From NCBI GenBank assembly GCA_015680685.1, contig MNCI01015581.1:17785-43688 (forward strand): a stretch of DNA of 25,904 nucleotides, in the 5' to 3' direction. The stretch is from Gnetum montanum. Taxonomy: Eukaryota; Streptophyta; Gnetopsida; Gnetales; Gnetaceae. Below are positions 10,242 through 19,984 of this stretch, piece after piece. Made by a program: the position numbers and the translations under genes. Below the pieces are notes generated by a model. The model made no database searches. It saw only the letters and a list, made by a program, of their open reading frames with translations, and was not told where the DNA came from. Each line of letters begins with the position of its first letter. Positions within the stretch are counted from its first letter, which is position 1.

Positions 10242-11330
10242 CTAAAATGGTGCATCTTTCTTTGTTAATTCTACTAGTGGTTTTGAAATCTTTGAAAAAT
10301 TTTCAATAAATCTCCTATAATATCTTGTATGGTCAAGAAATGATTTGACATCTTTGATATTTTGTGGTCTTTGAGTGATATTTTCAATGACTTTGATCTC
10401 TTCTAGATCTACTTCTATTCTTTTATGAGATACTTTATGTCCCAAAACTATGTCATCTTGAACCATTAAATGACTCTTTTTCCAATTAAGCTTTAGATTA
10501 GTTTCAACACATATTTTTAAAACTTACTTTAAATAGTCCAAGCCTTGTTTGAAATCTAGCCTATATGTGGAAAAATCATCTATATATACTTCAACTACGT
10601 TACCAATCTATTTTTGGAAGATGCTTAATACAAGTCTTTGGAAGGTAGTGGGGGCCTTACACAAGCCAAAGAGCCTTTGCTTGTGTGAAAATGTTTTACA
10701 TGGACTAGTGAATGTGGTCTTCTCCTAATCTGCTGGTTCAATGCAGATTTGATTGAAACCACTCTTATCTATCCAAGAAACTATAGTACTAGTGTTCTAC
10801 AGTGGTATCCAGGACATGGTCAACAAATACTATAGGAAAATTATCCTTGAATGTCACCATGTTTAACAAGTGGAAGTCAATGTAGACCCTCCACTTGGCA
10901 TCTTTCTTTGGGACAATGACTAATGGGCTAATCCATTCATTGTTAGTTAAAGGATAGATGAATTCAACTTTTAATAGTTTATCTAATTTTTGTTTAACAC
11001 CTTCTTTAAGTTTTGGATTCAATCTTCTTTCAGGTTGGTAGTATGGTTTAATGGTTGGATCTGTATAGATTCAGTGTTGACAGATGTGTGGATTAATGCC
11101 AATGATTTCATCATAGGATCATGCAAATGAAATTAGTCATTTATTTACTACTTTTAATAATTTTCTCTTTTTCTCTTTATCTGGATTGGCATTTATGATT
11201 ACTAATTTTTTTATTGTTTAAGAAAGCATATTCTAATGCATTAGGAAGGGCTTTGAGTTCTAGAGGTTATGGTTCATACTTTTTTAGTATCTTTAAGTGT
11301 TCCCATTTAATGTCTTCCTCCTATTGTGAT
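10241..11330 (-). pseudogene. pol: Reverse transcriptase pseudogene of element D
   Basis: Best preserved RT in the window. Minus-strand order: NPHICQH (about 11090), NPKLKEGVKQKLDKLLK then WISPLVIVPKKDAKWRVYID (11022 to about 10870), FPIVFVDHVLD, FNQICIEPAD (about 10740), EKTTFTSPCKTF, LFGLCKAPTTFQRLVLSIF (about 10680-10620), the catalytic box YIDDF intact at 10572-10586, LKLNWKKSHLMVQDDIVLGH (10490 to about 10435), then VKSFLDHTRYYRRFIENFSK to 10242. The first part (11022-10789) is in a different frame from the rest, with a stop at 10789, so at least one frameshift breaks it. The usual CIDYR is YIDFH. Motifs place it in plant Ty3/gypsy, Tat/Athila type. Confidence 0.9.
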
Positions 11331-11499
11331 TTCATGTTAGAAGTTTATCTTCTTAATTGCTTTATCTTATTTGTTTCTTTAACATAGGCACTTGTAATTT
11401 TGTTCAAAGGTTCCATGCATATGTTAGACTTTGCTTCTTTTTTAGTGATCAACCACTGGATGCCTACTTATCTAGTGGCTACTACATATAGACATTGTT

Positions 11500-12156
11500 G
11501 TATACACATCTCTTCTATACATATATTACATGTTGTAATAGTCTCATGTTTTGTGGTTCAAATCTTTTGCACACAATTGCACCTATCATCATTGTATTTG
11601 ATACATGGAAATCTACATCTCTAGATAATTCCAACTTTATCTTCCTTGGAGATTTATAAACATAGGTCTCTAATTGCAAGATCAATGTTCATAGTACTAA
11701 GCCATGCTCTTTCCACAATTATAGGAAATTTTCCTTTGTTCTTTCCCACATGTATGACTAGGAAATTGACAAGATAATATCAACCACTTATGGTCATGAT
11801 TACATCCTCCACTTATCCAAGTCAAATAACAATTGACTGATCTGCAAGCTCTAATCGAATGTTACTCTTCTTTAGTGGGGAAATATTATAGGCCTTATAT
11901 AAATATCTTGTGAAATAAGGTTTACTCCTAACCCAGAATCTAATAGATCCTTACATGGTTTATGTCTTGCTATTTGAAGATAGACCAAGGACCTTCCAAG
12001 ATTTGTTCTTTTCTTAGGAAGTGCTCTTGATTTAATCCAATGTTTTATCATTTGAGTAAACATGATAGTTGTTAGATTCTTTTCTGTAGATATTAGAAGC
12101 ATAGTGTTTCCTTGAGGGGTATGTATGAATAGGATAGATTTAGCTGAAGTCCCCAT
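11500..12156 (-). pseudogene. pro: Aspartic protease pseudogene of element D
   Basis: A 94-codon open piece (12156-11872) carries PCKDLLDSGLGVNLISQDIY, a clear retropepsin active site with the catalytic DSG retained at about 11932-11940. The rest continues in other frames: SNIRLELADQSIVI (about 11850), VEDVIMTISG, FLVIHVGKNKGKFPIIVERA (about 11770-11710; usual P-I-I-LGR-P), LSTMNIDLAIRDL. Stops interrupt the part after 11872. It lies between gag and RT on the minus strand and matches the protease remnant of element A segment by segment. Confidence 0.8.
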
Positions 12157-12159
12157 CCT

Positions 12160-14640
12160 TTGAATCTTTTCTTACCTTTCCCTAAAGAAGGGATAGTTCC
12201 TAGATCTTGGTTCACTTGTCATCATATCCTCTTGTGTAGTGACTACCCTAGTAGCACTCTTTTATTGTGGTTATGTTGAAAATTTTCCTTGCATGATTGG
12301 TGGTGGTACTAGTGGTAAGGTCTTGGGTGCTTATATTGAAGAGCCAAATGCTAGTTCGAATGTGTAAGAGTTTGGATCCATTCAGGAGGTAGTTGTTCTA
12401 TGATACTTTGGTGGATAGTATCGTGAGGAAGTGTAAATAGAAGTATCTCTTGGAGAGATCAGACATTGAACATAGTATCCATATGGATCAAGCTACTTAT
12501 ATGGATGTTGTTGCCTTGGTAGTGGTATTTCCCATGCTTGTGGTTGTTGCCACTATTCTTGGTATTGCTCTTATGATTGAGGATAAGCCTCACATAGATA
12601 GTACATTTTTTGGTAGGGTTGTCACAAATTACCTTGTGGATGAGGTAACCATCTAGGAATTCATTTCTTGAAAAATTTTAGATTAAGTAAATGTGCCTTG
12701 GACTCTTTTAAGTAGACCATAATGGGGAAACATCCCTTAGGATGTTCATACTAGAACAATTTGTATCCTTCATCATCTTCTAAACTAGAGTCCATTAATT
12801 CCTCTACTACTACAACTTTTCCTTTATTCCTATAGTTCTCTCATCCATTGTCTCTTCTTTTCTTCTTATCTTTGCTTCTATTTAGAGCTTGTTTTATCTT
12901 TTCTTTCACTATCTTTAGTGCTATATCAAAATTTTCATCTATCAAATCCCACATTTTCTCTACCTTTGTTGTTATGTCATTAGCTAATTTTTGGATTGTT
13001 AGATTCTTCCATTGGATCATATCTTCCAAAATTTATTCTTCTTGTGACACACATTTCTTATATCCCTCTATTATATTCTTCTATTAATTCTTTTTTTGGT
13101 AGCTCTCCTGCTTATTTTTTTACTTGCTTAATAAGTCTTTGAATTGAATGAGCTATCATTTCTAGCTTGGGCATACATCCCAAGAGTTTCTCTAGTCTTG
13201 TTTCATAGTCCATCGATGATGTGTCATAGTTGCTCCCTTTAAGAAAATCCATGGCCTCGATACTTATGTAATAGTGAATATTATCTACCCATTACCACAT
13301 GAAGGGATTCAGGTATTCCTTATTTTCATCCTTGGATCTATTTTCTCAAGTTAGACATTCTAGAATAAGTTTGGTACTTATCATTAAAGAGCTCTAGCAT
13401 GTATCCCATCTTTGAATTAATTTTGGCTTTAAGGCTCTGTTCCAGCTCTCTACCTCTTTTATGAGTATTCTAGGAAACAACTTCAATTTCTTCCAATCAT
13501 TTTTGATATTTTTTAGGGCACAAGCATCGTGGAAGGCTTGAAGATGGTGTTGTGGATCTACATTTTATTCACCTTCAAATTTTGGAATATTGTTCATATC
13601 TAATCGCTTGATGTGATTGTTCCTTATGTTCCAAGTAGGAATATACATAGCTTCCTTGATATCAATCATATTTTGAGTGGCAAATAGGGGTTTTTTCATA
13701 CTCTTTGGATTCATAAGCTCTATTGTAGTAGTAATCCCTTTGATGCTCTTGATACTCTCTTTCTTCACTCTTGATCCTGTCTCTTCATTGTCATTAGGAT
13801 GTCTTATTCAATGTTCATACTTCTCACAATCTCTTTGTCTTTCCTCATCATAGTTCCTCAATCTTCATTCTCTCTTATCAAAAATTATAGATGAATGAGA
13901 AGAAAAGATGAAGGAGTTGAATAACAATGCTGACTAGTCCTCCTTCTGTGACTCCTTGATTCATCACTTTTTAATTTGATGGAGATCTTAGGCCTTGAAT
14001 TCCTCCAAAGTTTAGAGTCTTCCTTATCTCTTCTAGGGGTTTCTGTAAGAGATAAATGCAATTTTAGCATAATAGGATCTTCGGTGTGGATGATTGGTGT
14101 TTAAGAGTGGGACCCATGAGTTAAAACTTCTTAGTTTGGAATATAATATCTTCTTTTTCTTCTAGGAAAATAGTTTGAGATGCTCTCTTTCCCTTGTTGT
14201 GCTCATGTATTATCTTCATGATGACATCCCTTCTTACTTAAGCTTCTAAAGATTTGTATGACCTAGTCATGTGTTTGGTGATGTGGTAGCCTTCTTGTCA
14301 TGGTCATGGTTTGACCTCATAAGGGTTTCTTGAAGCATTGATGGTGCTAAACATTCTAGCAGCAAAATAATGTTGCCTTGTAAATCTCTTCATCTAAGTT
14401 TTTCATCCTGGTGAAAAAAAATGTGAAGTTAGAATAGTATAGATCAGTGTGAGCATAGGAAATTCTAGTTTACATTGGTGCAATTCATTCTTCTTCATTA
14501 TAATCCTTGTCATGACTTTCATTAAATTCAATAGCAAGTAAATATTTTTCCTTAGTTGTAGAAATCATATTAAATGTTTGATACTTGAGTGTGTACTTTT
14601 GAAAAAAATTATTTTTAAGTGTGAAAAATATGCTTGATGA
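12160..14640 (-). pseudogene. gag: gag pseudogene of element D
   Basis: Minus-strand Gag remnant, 5' end next to the PBS. From N to C: a leader-side segment near 14420-13870 (MKNLDEEIYKATLF) that matches 690-740 of element A, MNPKSMKKPLFATQNMI and RLDMNNIPKFEGE (13700-13565), HHLQAFHDA near 13530, LKLFPRILI near 13470, a diverged core at 13400-13180, a lysine-rich segment LTIQKLANDITTKVEKMWDL (13010 to about 12950) ending in KDKKKRRDNG, and a Tyr/Pro-rich tail (PYGYYVQ near 12480). The zinc-knuckle position near 12730-12770 reads HPKGCFP, with the first two Cys replaced by Tyr and Phe compared with element E. Many stops and frameshifts. Homology to the gags of A and E is clear. Confidence 0.75.
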
Positions 14641-14691
14641 TATGTGATATAACAAACTTTAAAAAATCAACTAACTAGCAAACACTGATAC

Positions 14692-14710
14692 ATCCCCAGC
14701 AACGATGCCA
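14692..14710 (-). other. tRNA-Asp primer binding site of element D
   Basis: On the minus strand TGGCATCGTTGCTGGGGAT matches 16 of 19 bases of the complement of the plant tRNA-Asp(GUC) 3' end (TGGCGCCGTTGCCGGGGAT, from memory). The three differences are all C-to-T or G-to-A. It lies one base from the LTR end and starts first-strand cDNA synthesis. This fixes the element's orientation and the LTR boundary. Confidence 0.9.
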
Positions 14711-14711
14711 A

Positions 14712-15041
14712 TGATGAATGGTTTGATGTTCCAACACTCAATCATAAAAGTCACAAGTGTTCATGTCAACCTAATCATAATTTGTAGATGAATAATGTAA
14801 ATATACTAGTAGTTGATGTCCAGTTCACAATCGTTATCTTCTCACATAGAGTTAGCAAAGCACAAGTTTTATGGTGATGAGCAGCGAGGTACCCCTACGC
14901 CCAACAATATGAATCACAAGTGTTCACGCATGATCTAGTCGAATTCCGTGGATGGGACTAGTTATGGCATCTAGATCGCTATGCCTTGATCATAGTTCGT
15001 TATCTTCCCACTTAGATAGTGGTAGCTTTATCACATATGAT
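14712..15041. repeat. Tandem duplication inside the D/E LTR
   Basis: Two diverged copies of a roughly 163-bp unit. Both begin TGATGA (14712 and 14875) and share, in order, CAACA followed by AATCA-AAGTGTTCA (about 14743 and 14908), TCGTTATCTTC-CAC (about 14831 and 14998) and a TTAG-AGC tail. The LTRs of A (1-394) and F (21826-22734) have one copy only, so this is private to this LTR. The duplicated unit is the terminal U5 end beside the PBS. Confidence 0.7.
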
Positions 15042-15603
15042 TTAGTCCAGAGTGAGGCATATGATTTTTATTATTTTATATTTTATTATTCTACGATTAA
15101 CAATAGGTTGAAACTCAATTTATAATCAATTCAAGTAATCTAATTGCTAATTAATAATCAACTACCCTAACATAAGTATCCAATCCCACTTCCCGTGCAC
15201 ATCCTGAACACATATAACATTGCTAGGTTACCAAATGTTAAGCATTGTTGGGATTATCAAGAGTCATACGCATGCCCGAAGTGATTGTACTTATGTGCTT
15301 AATTAATTACCATGCATGAAAATGTCAATATTAACTAAGTACATGAAAATTAAATTGCAAGGAAAGTAAATTTAATCTAAGTCAAAGTGTTGAAATGAAT
15401 AAGGATCAATCTCGATCTTATTGTCGCTCATGGAATATGTCCAGGACTTTGCTAGTCGAATAAGACTTCATACAATTGACTTAGATCCACTCTGTGGGCA
15501 CTCATTGATTATTATCTAAGATTACATAATAAAACTACAATAATTTGGCTACTTTATTGAAAAAACTATGAAAAAAAACTACTTGCAAATCATGTGCCCA
15601 AAT

Positions 15604-15617
15604 GCTATATTTATAAG
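15604..15617 (-). promoter_or_regulatory. TATA-like box of D/E LTR
   Basis: Minus-strand CTTATAAATATAGC lies about 125 bp inside the LTR start and just downstream of the U3 repeats. It is the likely core promoter driving transcription toward the PBS. Position is conserved with 5508-5518 and with TATATAAA at 21361-21368. Confidence 0.6.
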
Positions 15618-15633
15618 CTAATGTATATCCTGT

Positions 15634-15722
15634 GACATCGGATATCTGACATCGCATTTGGGCTCTGACATCGAATACCCAACATCAAGGCTCTAACATT
15701 GGATACTCAACATTAGAGCACA
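15634..15722 (-). repeat. Six 14-bp tandem units in U3 of D/E LTR
   Basis: Units begin at 15634, 15648, 15667, 15681, 15695 and 15709, so spacing is 14, 19, 14, 14, 14. The plus-strand core is (G/A)ACAT(C/T)G. Units alternate between a GATAT/AATAC-type tail and a GGCTCT-type tail, so the array also has a 28-bp dimer pattern. It lies directly upstream of the TATA-like box in element sense, where LTR enhancers lie. Confidence 0.75.
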
Positions 15723-15741
15723 TGAAAAATGTGATTCATCA

Positions 15742-15754
15742 TACCCCCACAACT
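15742..15754 (-). other. Polypurine tract of element E
   Basis: Minus-strand AGTTGTGGGGGTA immediately before the LTR start TGATGAA. It is identical in sequence and placement to 22735-22747. Shows that a second minus-strand element ends at this LTR. Confidence 0.85.
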
Positions 15755-16930
15755 GAATGAAAACTCAACCTCGAATGAAGAAGAGAAGGAACAAGTTCCT
15801 TACAAAATATTGGGTAGGTATGGGATTATTGACTGACATAAAAACTAACTCAAATGGAACAAACAGACTCTGAGTGCCCAAGTGTATAGAGTTACAATCT
15901 TTACAAAATTGGATGTTCATGATAAAAGAAGTGAACACCCTAGATAAAACTAACATCCAATGCCTCTTGGTAACTGAAGAGTGAGAGAGAAGATCCAATG
16001 ATGGTTTACATCATCCTTGGTGAAGATAGTCTCACTTCTAGTCCATGCTCCCCACTATAATCACAATAGAATCGTGAATTAGTATGCAATGTGTAACACA
16101 TAGTTGTTAAATGCCTTGTCTCATCAGTGGTTACACTTGGCTAAGTTGTGATTGTGGTAGATTGATTTCTTTAGTCATGTTAGTGGGAAGGTTGACAAAT
16201 AGGGTAAAATAGATAAGTGTTGCATTATATTTTACAAAGTTTGACATAAGGAAATATTTGAAGAGGATATAAGAATTCACAATAATAAAAAGAAAATTTT
16301 ACTAAAAAATGTTGTGAAGATGTGCACGATTGGATGTCATTGATGGGGTAAATAAAAAAATTTGATTATAATATTGTTTAAGGGTAAAGAACTTAATGAA
16401 CCCAACTAAAAGATATGCAAGTGGGTCATTCCTAAAGTAGGCATAGGCATTTTATGCCCTTGAATAACTTCAAACCAAAGATTCCATGGGCTCCATGGAT
16501 GATTAATGGTTACAAAAGGTTAAGTACAAAAACCTGGGAGAAACTACCTAATAATTTTGACACATCAAACTAGGACATTGAACAAGAACATGAAACCAGC
16601 AATGAGGTGAGACAGGAAAGCATAGCTGGATGAGAGAGAGAGTGGAATAGAGTTCCTAATTAAGATTACATGAAGTCCCTTGTGAATTTTATGGTTAAAT
16701 GACTTTGGTAAGATCCTTCATTAGTCCAAACCAAAAACAACCACATTTAGTGACTTTTCATTGCCATTCCAAGACCAATCCATCCCCCTAAAACACAAAA
16801 GTGCTCCCACAAAACAACCACTATTCCTTATTAGAGAAGAAAAGAGAAGTAGGAAGTGAGGAAGGGCCTTAGTTAGATGGGACCTTTAGGCATGGGTAAC
16901 ATGTCTTTCTAGTTCCATAACCAATGCTTG
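15755..16930 (-). other. Non-coding 3' region of element E
   Basis: No credible gene. 15796-15809 (GTTCCTTACAAAAT) matches the 3' UTR of D, and 16300-16760 matches the D spacer (8000-8610), including the conserved block at 16417-16442. The coiled-coil ORF found between these two regions in D (5830-7490) is missing here, so E has lost it, or never had it. The 77-codon open stretch at 15765-15998 on the minus strand has no recognisable motif and is probably chance. Confidence 0.5.
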
Positions 16931-16936
16931 TAGCCT

Positions 16937-17094
16937 GTTTATTTTTTCTAAGGGGTGTGCTTTGAATTCCCATTATTATTATTTTGTTTGAAATGGGAAC
17001 CACACCATGCAAAGACGCATGTGTTTATTTTGTCTAAGGCGTGTGATTTGAATTTCCATCTTTTTTTTTCATGAGAACCACACCATGCAAAGAC
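16937..17094. repeat. Two-copy tandem duplication, unit about 80 bp
   Basis: Copy 1 (16937-17016) and copy 2 (17023-17094) share GTTTATTTT-TCTAAGG, GTGTG-TTTGAATT-CCAT and end in an identical AACCACACCATGCAAAGAC. They differ mainly in a T-rich indel in the middle. A local duplication within element E or an insertion in it; no function inferred. Confidence 0.85.
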
Positions 17095-17800
17095 TTATTC
17101 AACTTCCTTTTATTGGTCAACACAGAATGATAAGAAATCCATGAAAACACACATGCACCTAGGTAAACAAAAAGGCACAAAGAATACCAAATCCGCTTGA
17201 AGTCACACCTTGTTCAAACCTTCGAATCCTTTCCAATTCTAGAAACTACCAAAGTCACAAATTTGTTAAAGTTTTGTTAATGAAAAAGGGACTACATGTT
17301 TCTAACATAAGGAAAACCATAGAGTTTGTGGATGGGTGGATGCTATGGACTCACTGCTTGTTTCATGAAAAAGAAACCATGTTCTAATCATCCATAATAA
17401 AATTCAAAGCTAGAATCTAGACACCAACAATCAAATAAAAAAAATAGTACATACCACCATCAATCAACACATTACCACTGTACTTAGCACTTATTACCAA
17501 AAATTTAGAAAATCACACCAAAACAAAATAAAAGAAAGTGTAAAATATTCAAGAAATAGCAAATGTACTAACGATGGTGTAAAAAAAATAGAAAAGATTA
17601 ATAACATGAAAATAAGAAGATGTAAAATAAAGAATGTGTAAAATAAAAAAGTTATAAAATAAAAAAATTGTAAAAAAAAAAGATGAAAAACACTTAAGAA
17701 TCTTGAAGATTAGAATGGGGAGTGACCCCCACAACTAAACACTTGGCCATGACAAGGATTAATAAGTGGATAAATAGGATCCATGCATGTATGAAACATT
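17095..17800. other. AT-rich low-complexity region inside element E
   Basis: No gene seen. 17575-17690 is A-rich with an irregular repeat of the form TGTAAAATAAA (about 17613, 17636, 17652, 17670). A PPT-like sequence occurs at 17724-17737. Pol would be expected between here and gag in a full element and none is found. Confidence 0.5.
17724..17737 (-). other. PPT-like G-rich motif away from any LTR
   Basis: Minus-strand TAGTTGTGGGGGTC shares 11-12 consecutive bases with the three true PPTs, but no LTR start follows. It could be a relic of a deleted LTR junction, an internal PPT, or a coincidence. Confidence 0.3.
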
Positions 17801-19905
17801 GGTAACTATTCATGCCCCAGCCACTGGGTGTCTGTTTGTGGTGTGGTGGTTGGGTAGAAAAATTATTGGTCACACACTTGATGGTTAAATGTATGATGGG
17901 TCAGGGTGTGAGGTGTGTTAACATTATGGATGGTTGGCCCACAATTGCACCCTTGATTATGATATGGTATGCATGGATTTATTTGTCTCCCCACACTATT
18001 AGATTCATTTTTGGATGTGGGATTAGAGTACTGATGGATGGTGGCCCTTGTGTATGATCAGAGGATGTTGGTTGAGACAAGGAAGGTGGTGCACCAGATT
18101 GGCCTTGTGCTGGCTCAGATGATATGGTGGGTCCATGTGTGGTATACTTTGGCTTATGACCTTTTCTCTAGAAGGGACATTTTCAATGTTGCGGTTGAGA
18201 CGCACTAGTGTCAACATATTTATACATATTTGCAACAAAAGTGACATTCATTTGTTGATATTGTGGTGTTAAACCTTCTTGTGTTGCTGGTGGTGGCATA
18301 TAATGAGGTGGAGTATGAGAATATTAAGGGTAGGAAGGATGGTAAGAGGCATGAGGTGGTGATCCCTTAGGGAATGTCATGCATTGATGGTACTCAGGAG
18401 AGTGCTAGTGGTGATTTGAAGTAGAGGATGTAGAACTAATTAGAGAAACAGGGTGTTGAACATAATATTCATGCGGTTTCGGCTGGTAGGAAGGATAGGG
18501 CTGATTTGGTGGTGGCCTCCCTCATGACTATGGTTGTTGCCACTATGGTTGATGACCATGTTGAGGTTGGTAATAAGTCCCCCTTGGATGATACAATCGA
18601 TTGTGGGACTGTCCATAATTACCTTGTGGAAGAGGAAATCTCCTGGGCATGTGCTTATGTACAAACATCAGATTTAAGGAACCTATCCAATACTTCTGTA
18701 GATGCAACAAGACTGGGCAATGACCCTTCGAATGATCATATATGTAGATGTCACATCCATTATCTTCATCTATGGTTGAGTCTATAACCTCACTTTCTTT
18801 AGGCATTTTTTCCATTTGCTAAAAAGTGTTCCTAGCTGTTTCTTGGTTCTATATCCTTTATTTATTGTGATTTCTTGGCTTATTTTGCATGATTCTCTCC
18901 TTGATCGTCTTAACAAGAGTTGTAAAATTTTCATATATCCACTTGGACATCCTATTAAACTTTGCTTCTAGTTCATCAATAGACTCCTGAATTGGCAAGG
19001 TTTGTTGTGGGGTTACCTTATCGCAAGTAGTTTCATTCTTCTTACCATTGATTTAGACCTCCTTTTGTTGAAGAGTTGGGTCCCATTGATATTTCTCAAC
19101 ATTCTCCAATTTTCATATCTTTCCTTATTTTGCCACATGCTTGATTAGCTCTTTGATCTGATGGGCTTTGAGCTTGTATAATTTCCCTAGGGCATACATC
19201 TCAAGGGTTTTTCATGTTTGATTACGAAGCCCATCTATGATGTAGAAAAGTTGCCTCTCCTTGGAGAAATCATGGCCTGGGCATCTATTCAGTAAGGCAT
19301 AATATCTATCTCGGGTCATGTCCAAGGGTTCATGTTGTTCTTGCTTTAACTCTTGGATCTGTCTCCTTAAATTGGACACCCTTGCATAGGTTTGGTATTT
19401 CTTGTTGAAAATATCTAGCATTGTAGACCATTGTTAGATTGAATTTGGTCTCAACAATCTATACCACAATTTAGCTCTATCAATTAGTGTCCTAGGAAAG
19501 AGCTCAAGCTTTTGCCACTCACTTTCAATGTTGTAGGAAGCAAAGGCATTATGGAAGGCTTGTAAATGATGTTGCAGATTTGAATTATAGCCTCTTGCAA
19601 ATTCAGGAATATTATTCATGTCAAGCTTAGGTAGATGACTCTTTTTGTGATGCTTGCAAGATATCTTTACTGCCTCTGTGATCTGCATTAGGCTCTTAGT
19701 GGCCAGCAAGGGTTCATCATCATCAATCAGGTTGTGAGGGAAATTTCCATCTCTATTCATTTGATCATGATGATGCTATCTATGTTCATAATGATGTATT
19801 TGACTTTTCCCATGGGTTTGATTCCAATATTTAGTTTGACCTTTTAGTTGAGCTCTATCTCTATACCTACGTTCATCTATAATATTCTTCCTAACTTGGA
19901 CTAAA
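17800..19905 (-). pseudogene. gag: gag pseudogene of element E (best preserved gag frame)
   Basis: A single minus-strand frame can be followed from about 19900 to about 18100 with in-frame stops (e.g. 19434-19436, 19212-19214, 18543-18545), most one transition from Gln, Arg or Trp codons. Order: a charged RKNIIDERRYRDRAQ segment, LDMNNIPEFARGYNSNLQHH (about 19625-19565), WQKLELFPRTLIDRAKLWYR (about 19520-19460), the retrotransposon-gag core (19421-19212: VSNLRRQIQELK, RYYALLNRCPGHDF, FYIIDGLRNQT), a Lys-rich linker, a CDIYIYDHSKGHCP element (about 18717-18755), PRRFPLPQGNYGQ, and a Pro/Tyr/His-rich tail. The CDIY...H...CP element looks like an Athila-type zinc knuckle whose second Cys became Tyr by one G-to-A change. 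The 5' end (leader, PBS, 5' LTR) is missing. Confidence 0.8.
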
Positions 19906-19984
19906 ATCCATGCATCAAAAAACTCTCTCAATGTTATGATATCCAAGACACTTTGTCCAAAACATCCCTCTTAACAAGGAGGAG

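Larger units (their letters stand above)
14712..15741 (-). mobile_element. Complete LTR shared by elements D (5') and E (3')
   Basis: A 1030-bp LTR bounded by TGATGAAT and TTCATCA in plus orientation, a terminal TG...CA inverted repeat. To its left is the tRNA-Asp PBS (14692-14710), as for the 5' LTR of minus-strand element D. To its right is a PPT (15742-15754), as for the 3' LTR of a second minus-strand element E. Having both means it serves as the joint of a tandem D-E array. Within it are a TATA-like box (15604-15617), a U3 tandem repeat (15634-15722) and a roughly 163-bp internal duplication at the PBS end (14712-14874 and 14875-15041). It is alignable along its length with 21826-22734 and, reversed, with 1-394 and 21263-21825. 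Confidence 0.88.

Noticed and set aside
12848-13087. Plus-strand Phe/Ser-rich frame resembling a membrane peptide
   Set aside because: Antisense to the lysine-rich gag segment of element D (12841-13029), which has homologues in A and E.
17812-18787. Plus-strand open frames with Trp/Gly-rich sequence
   Set aside because: Antisense to the Pro/Tyr/His-rich gag tail of element E; no start context or motif.
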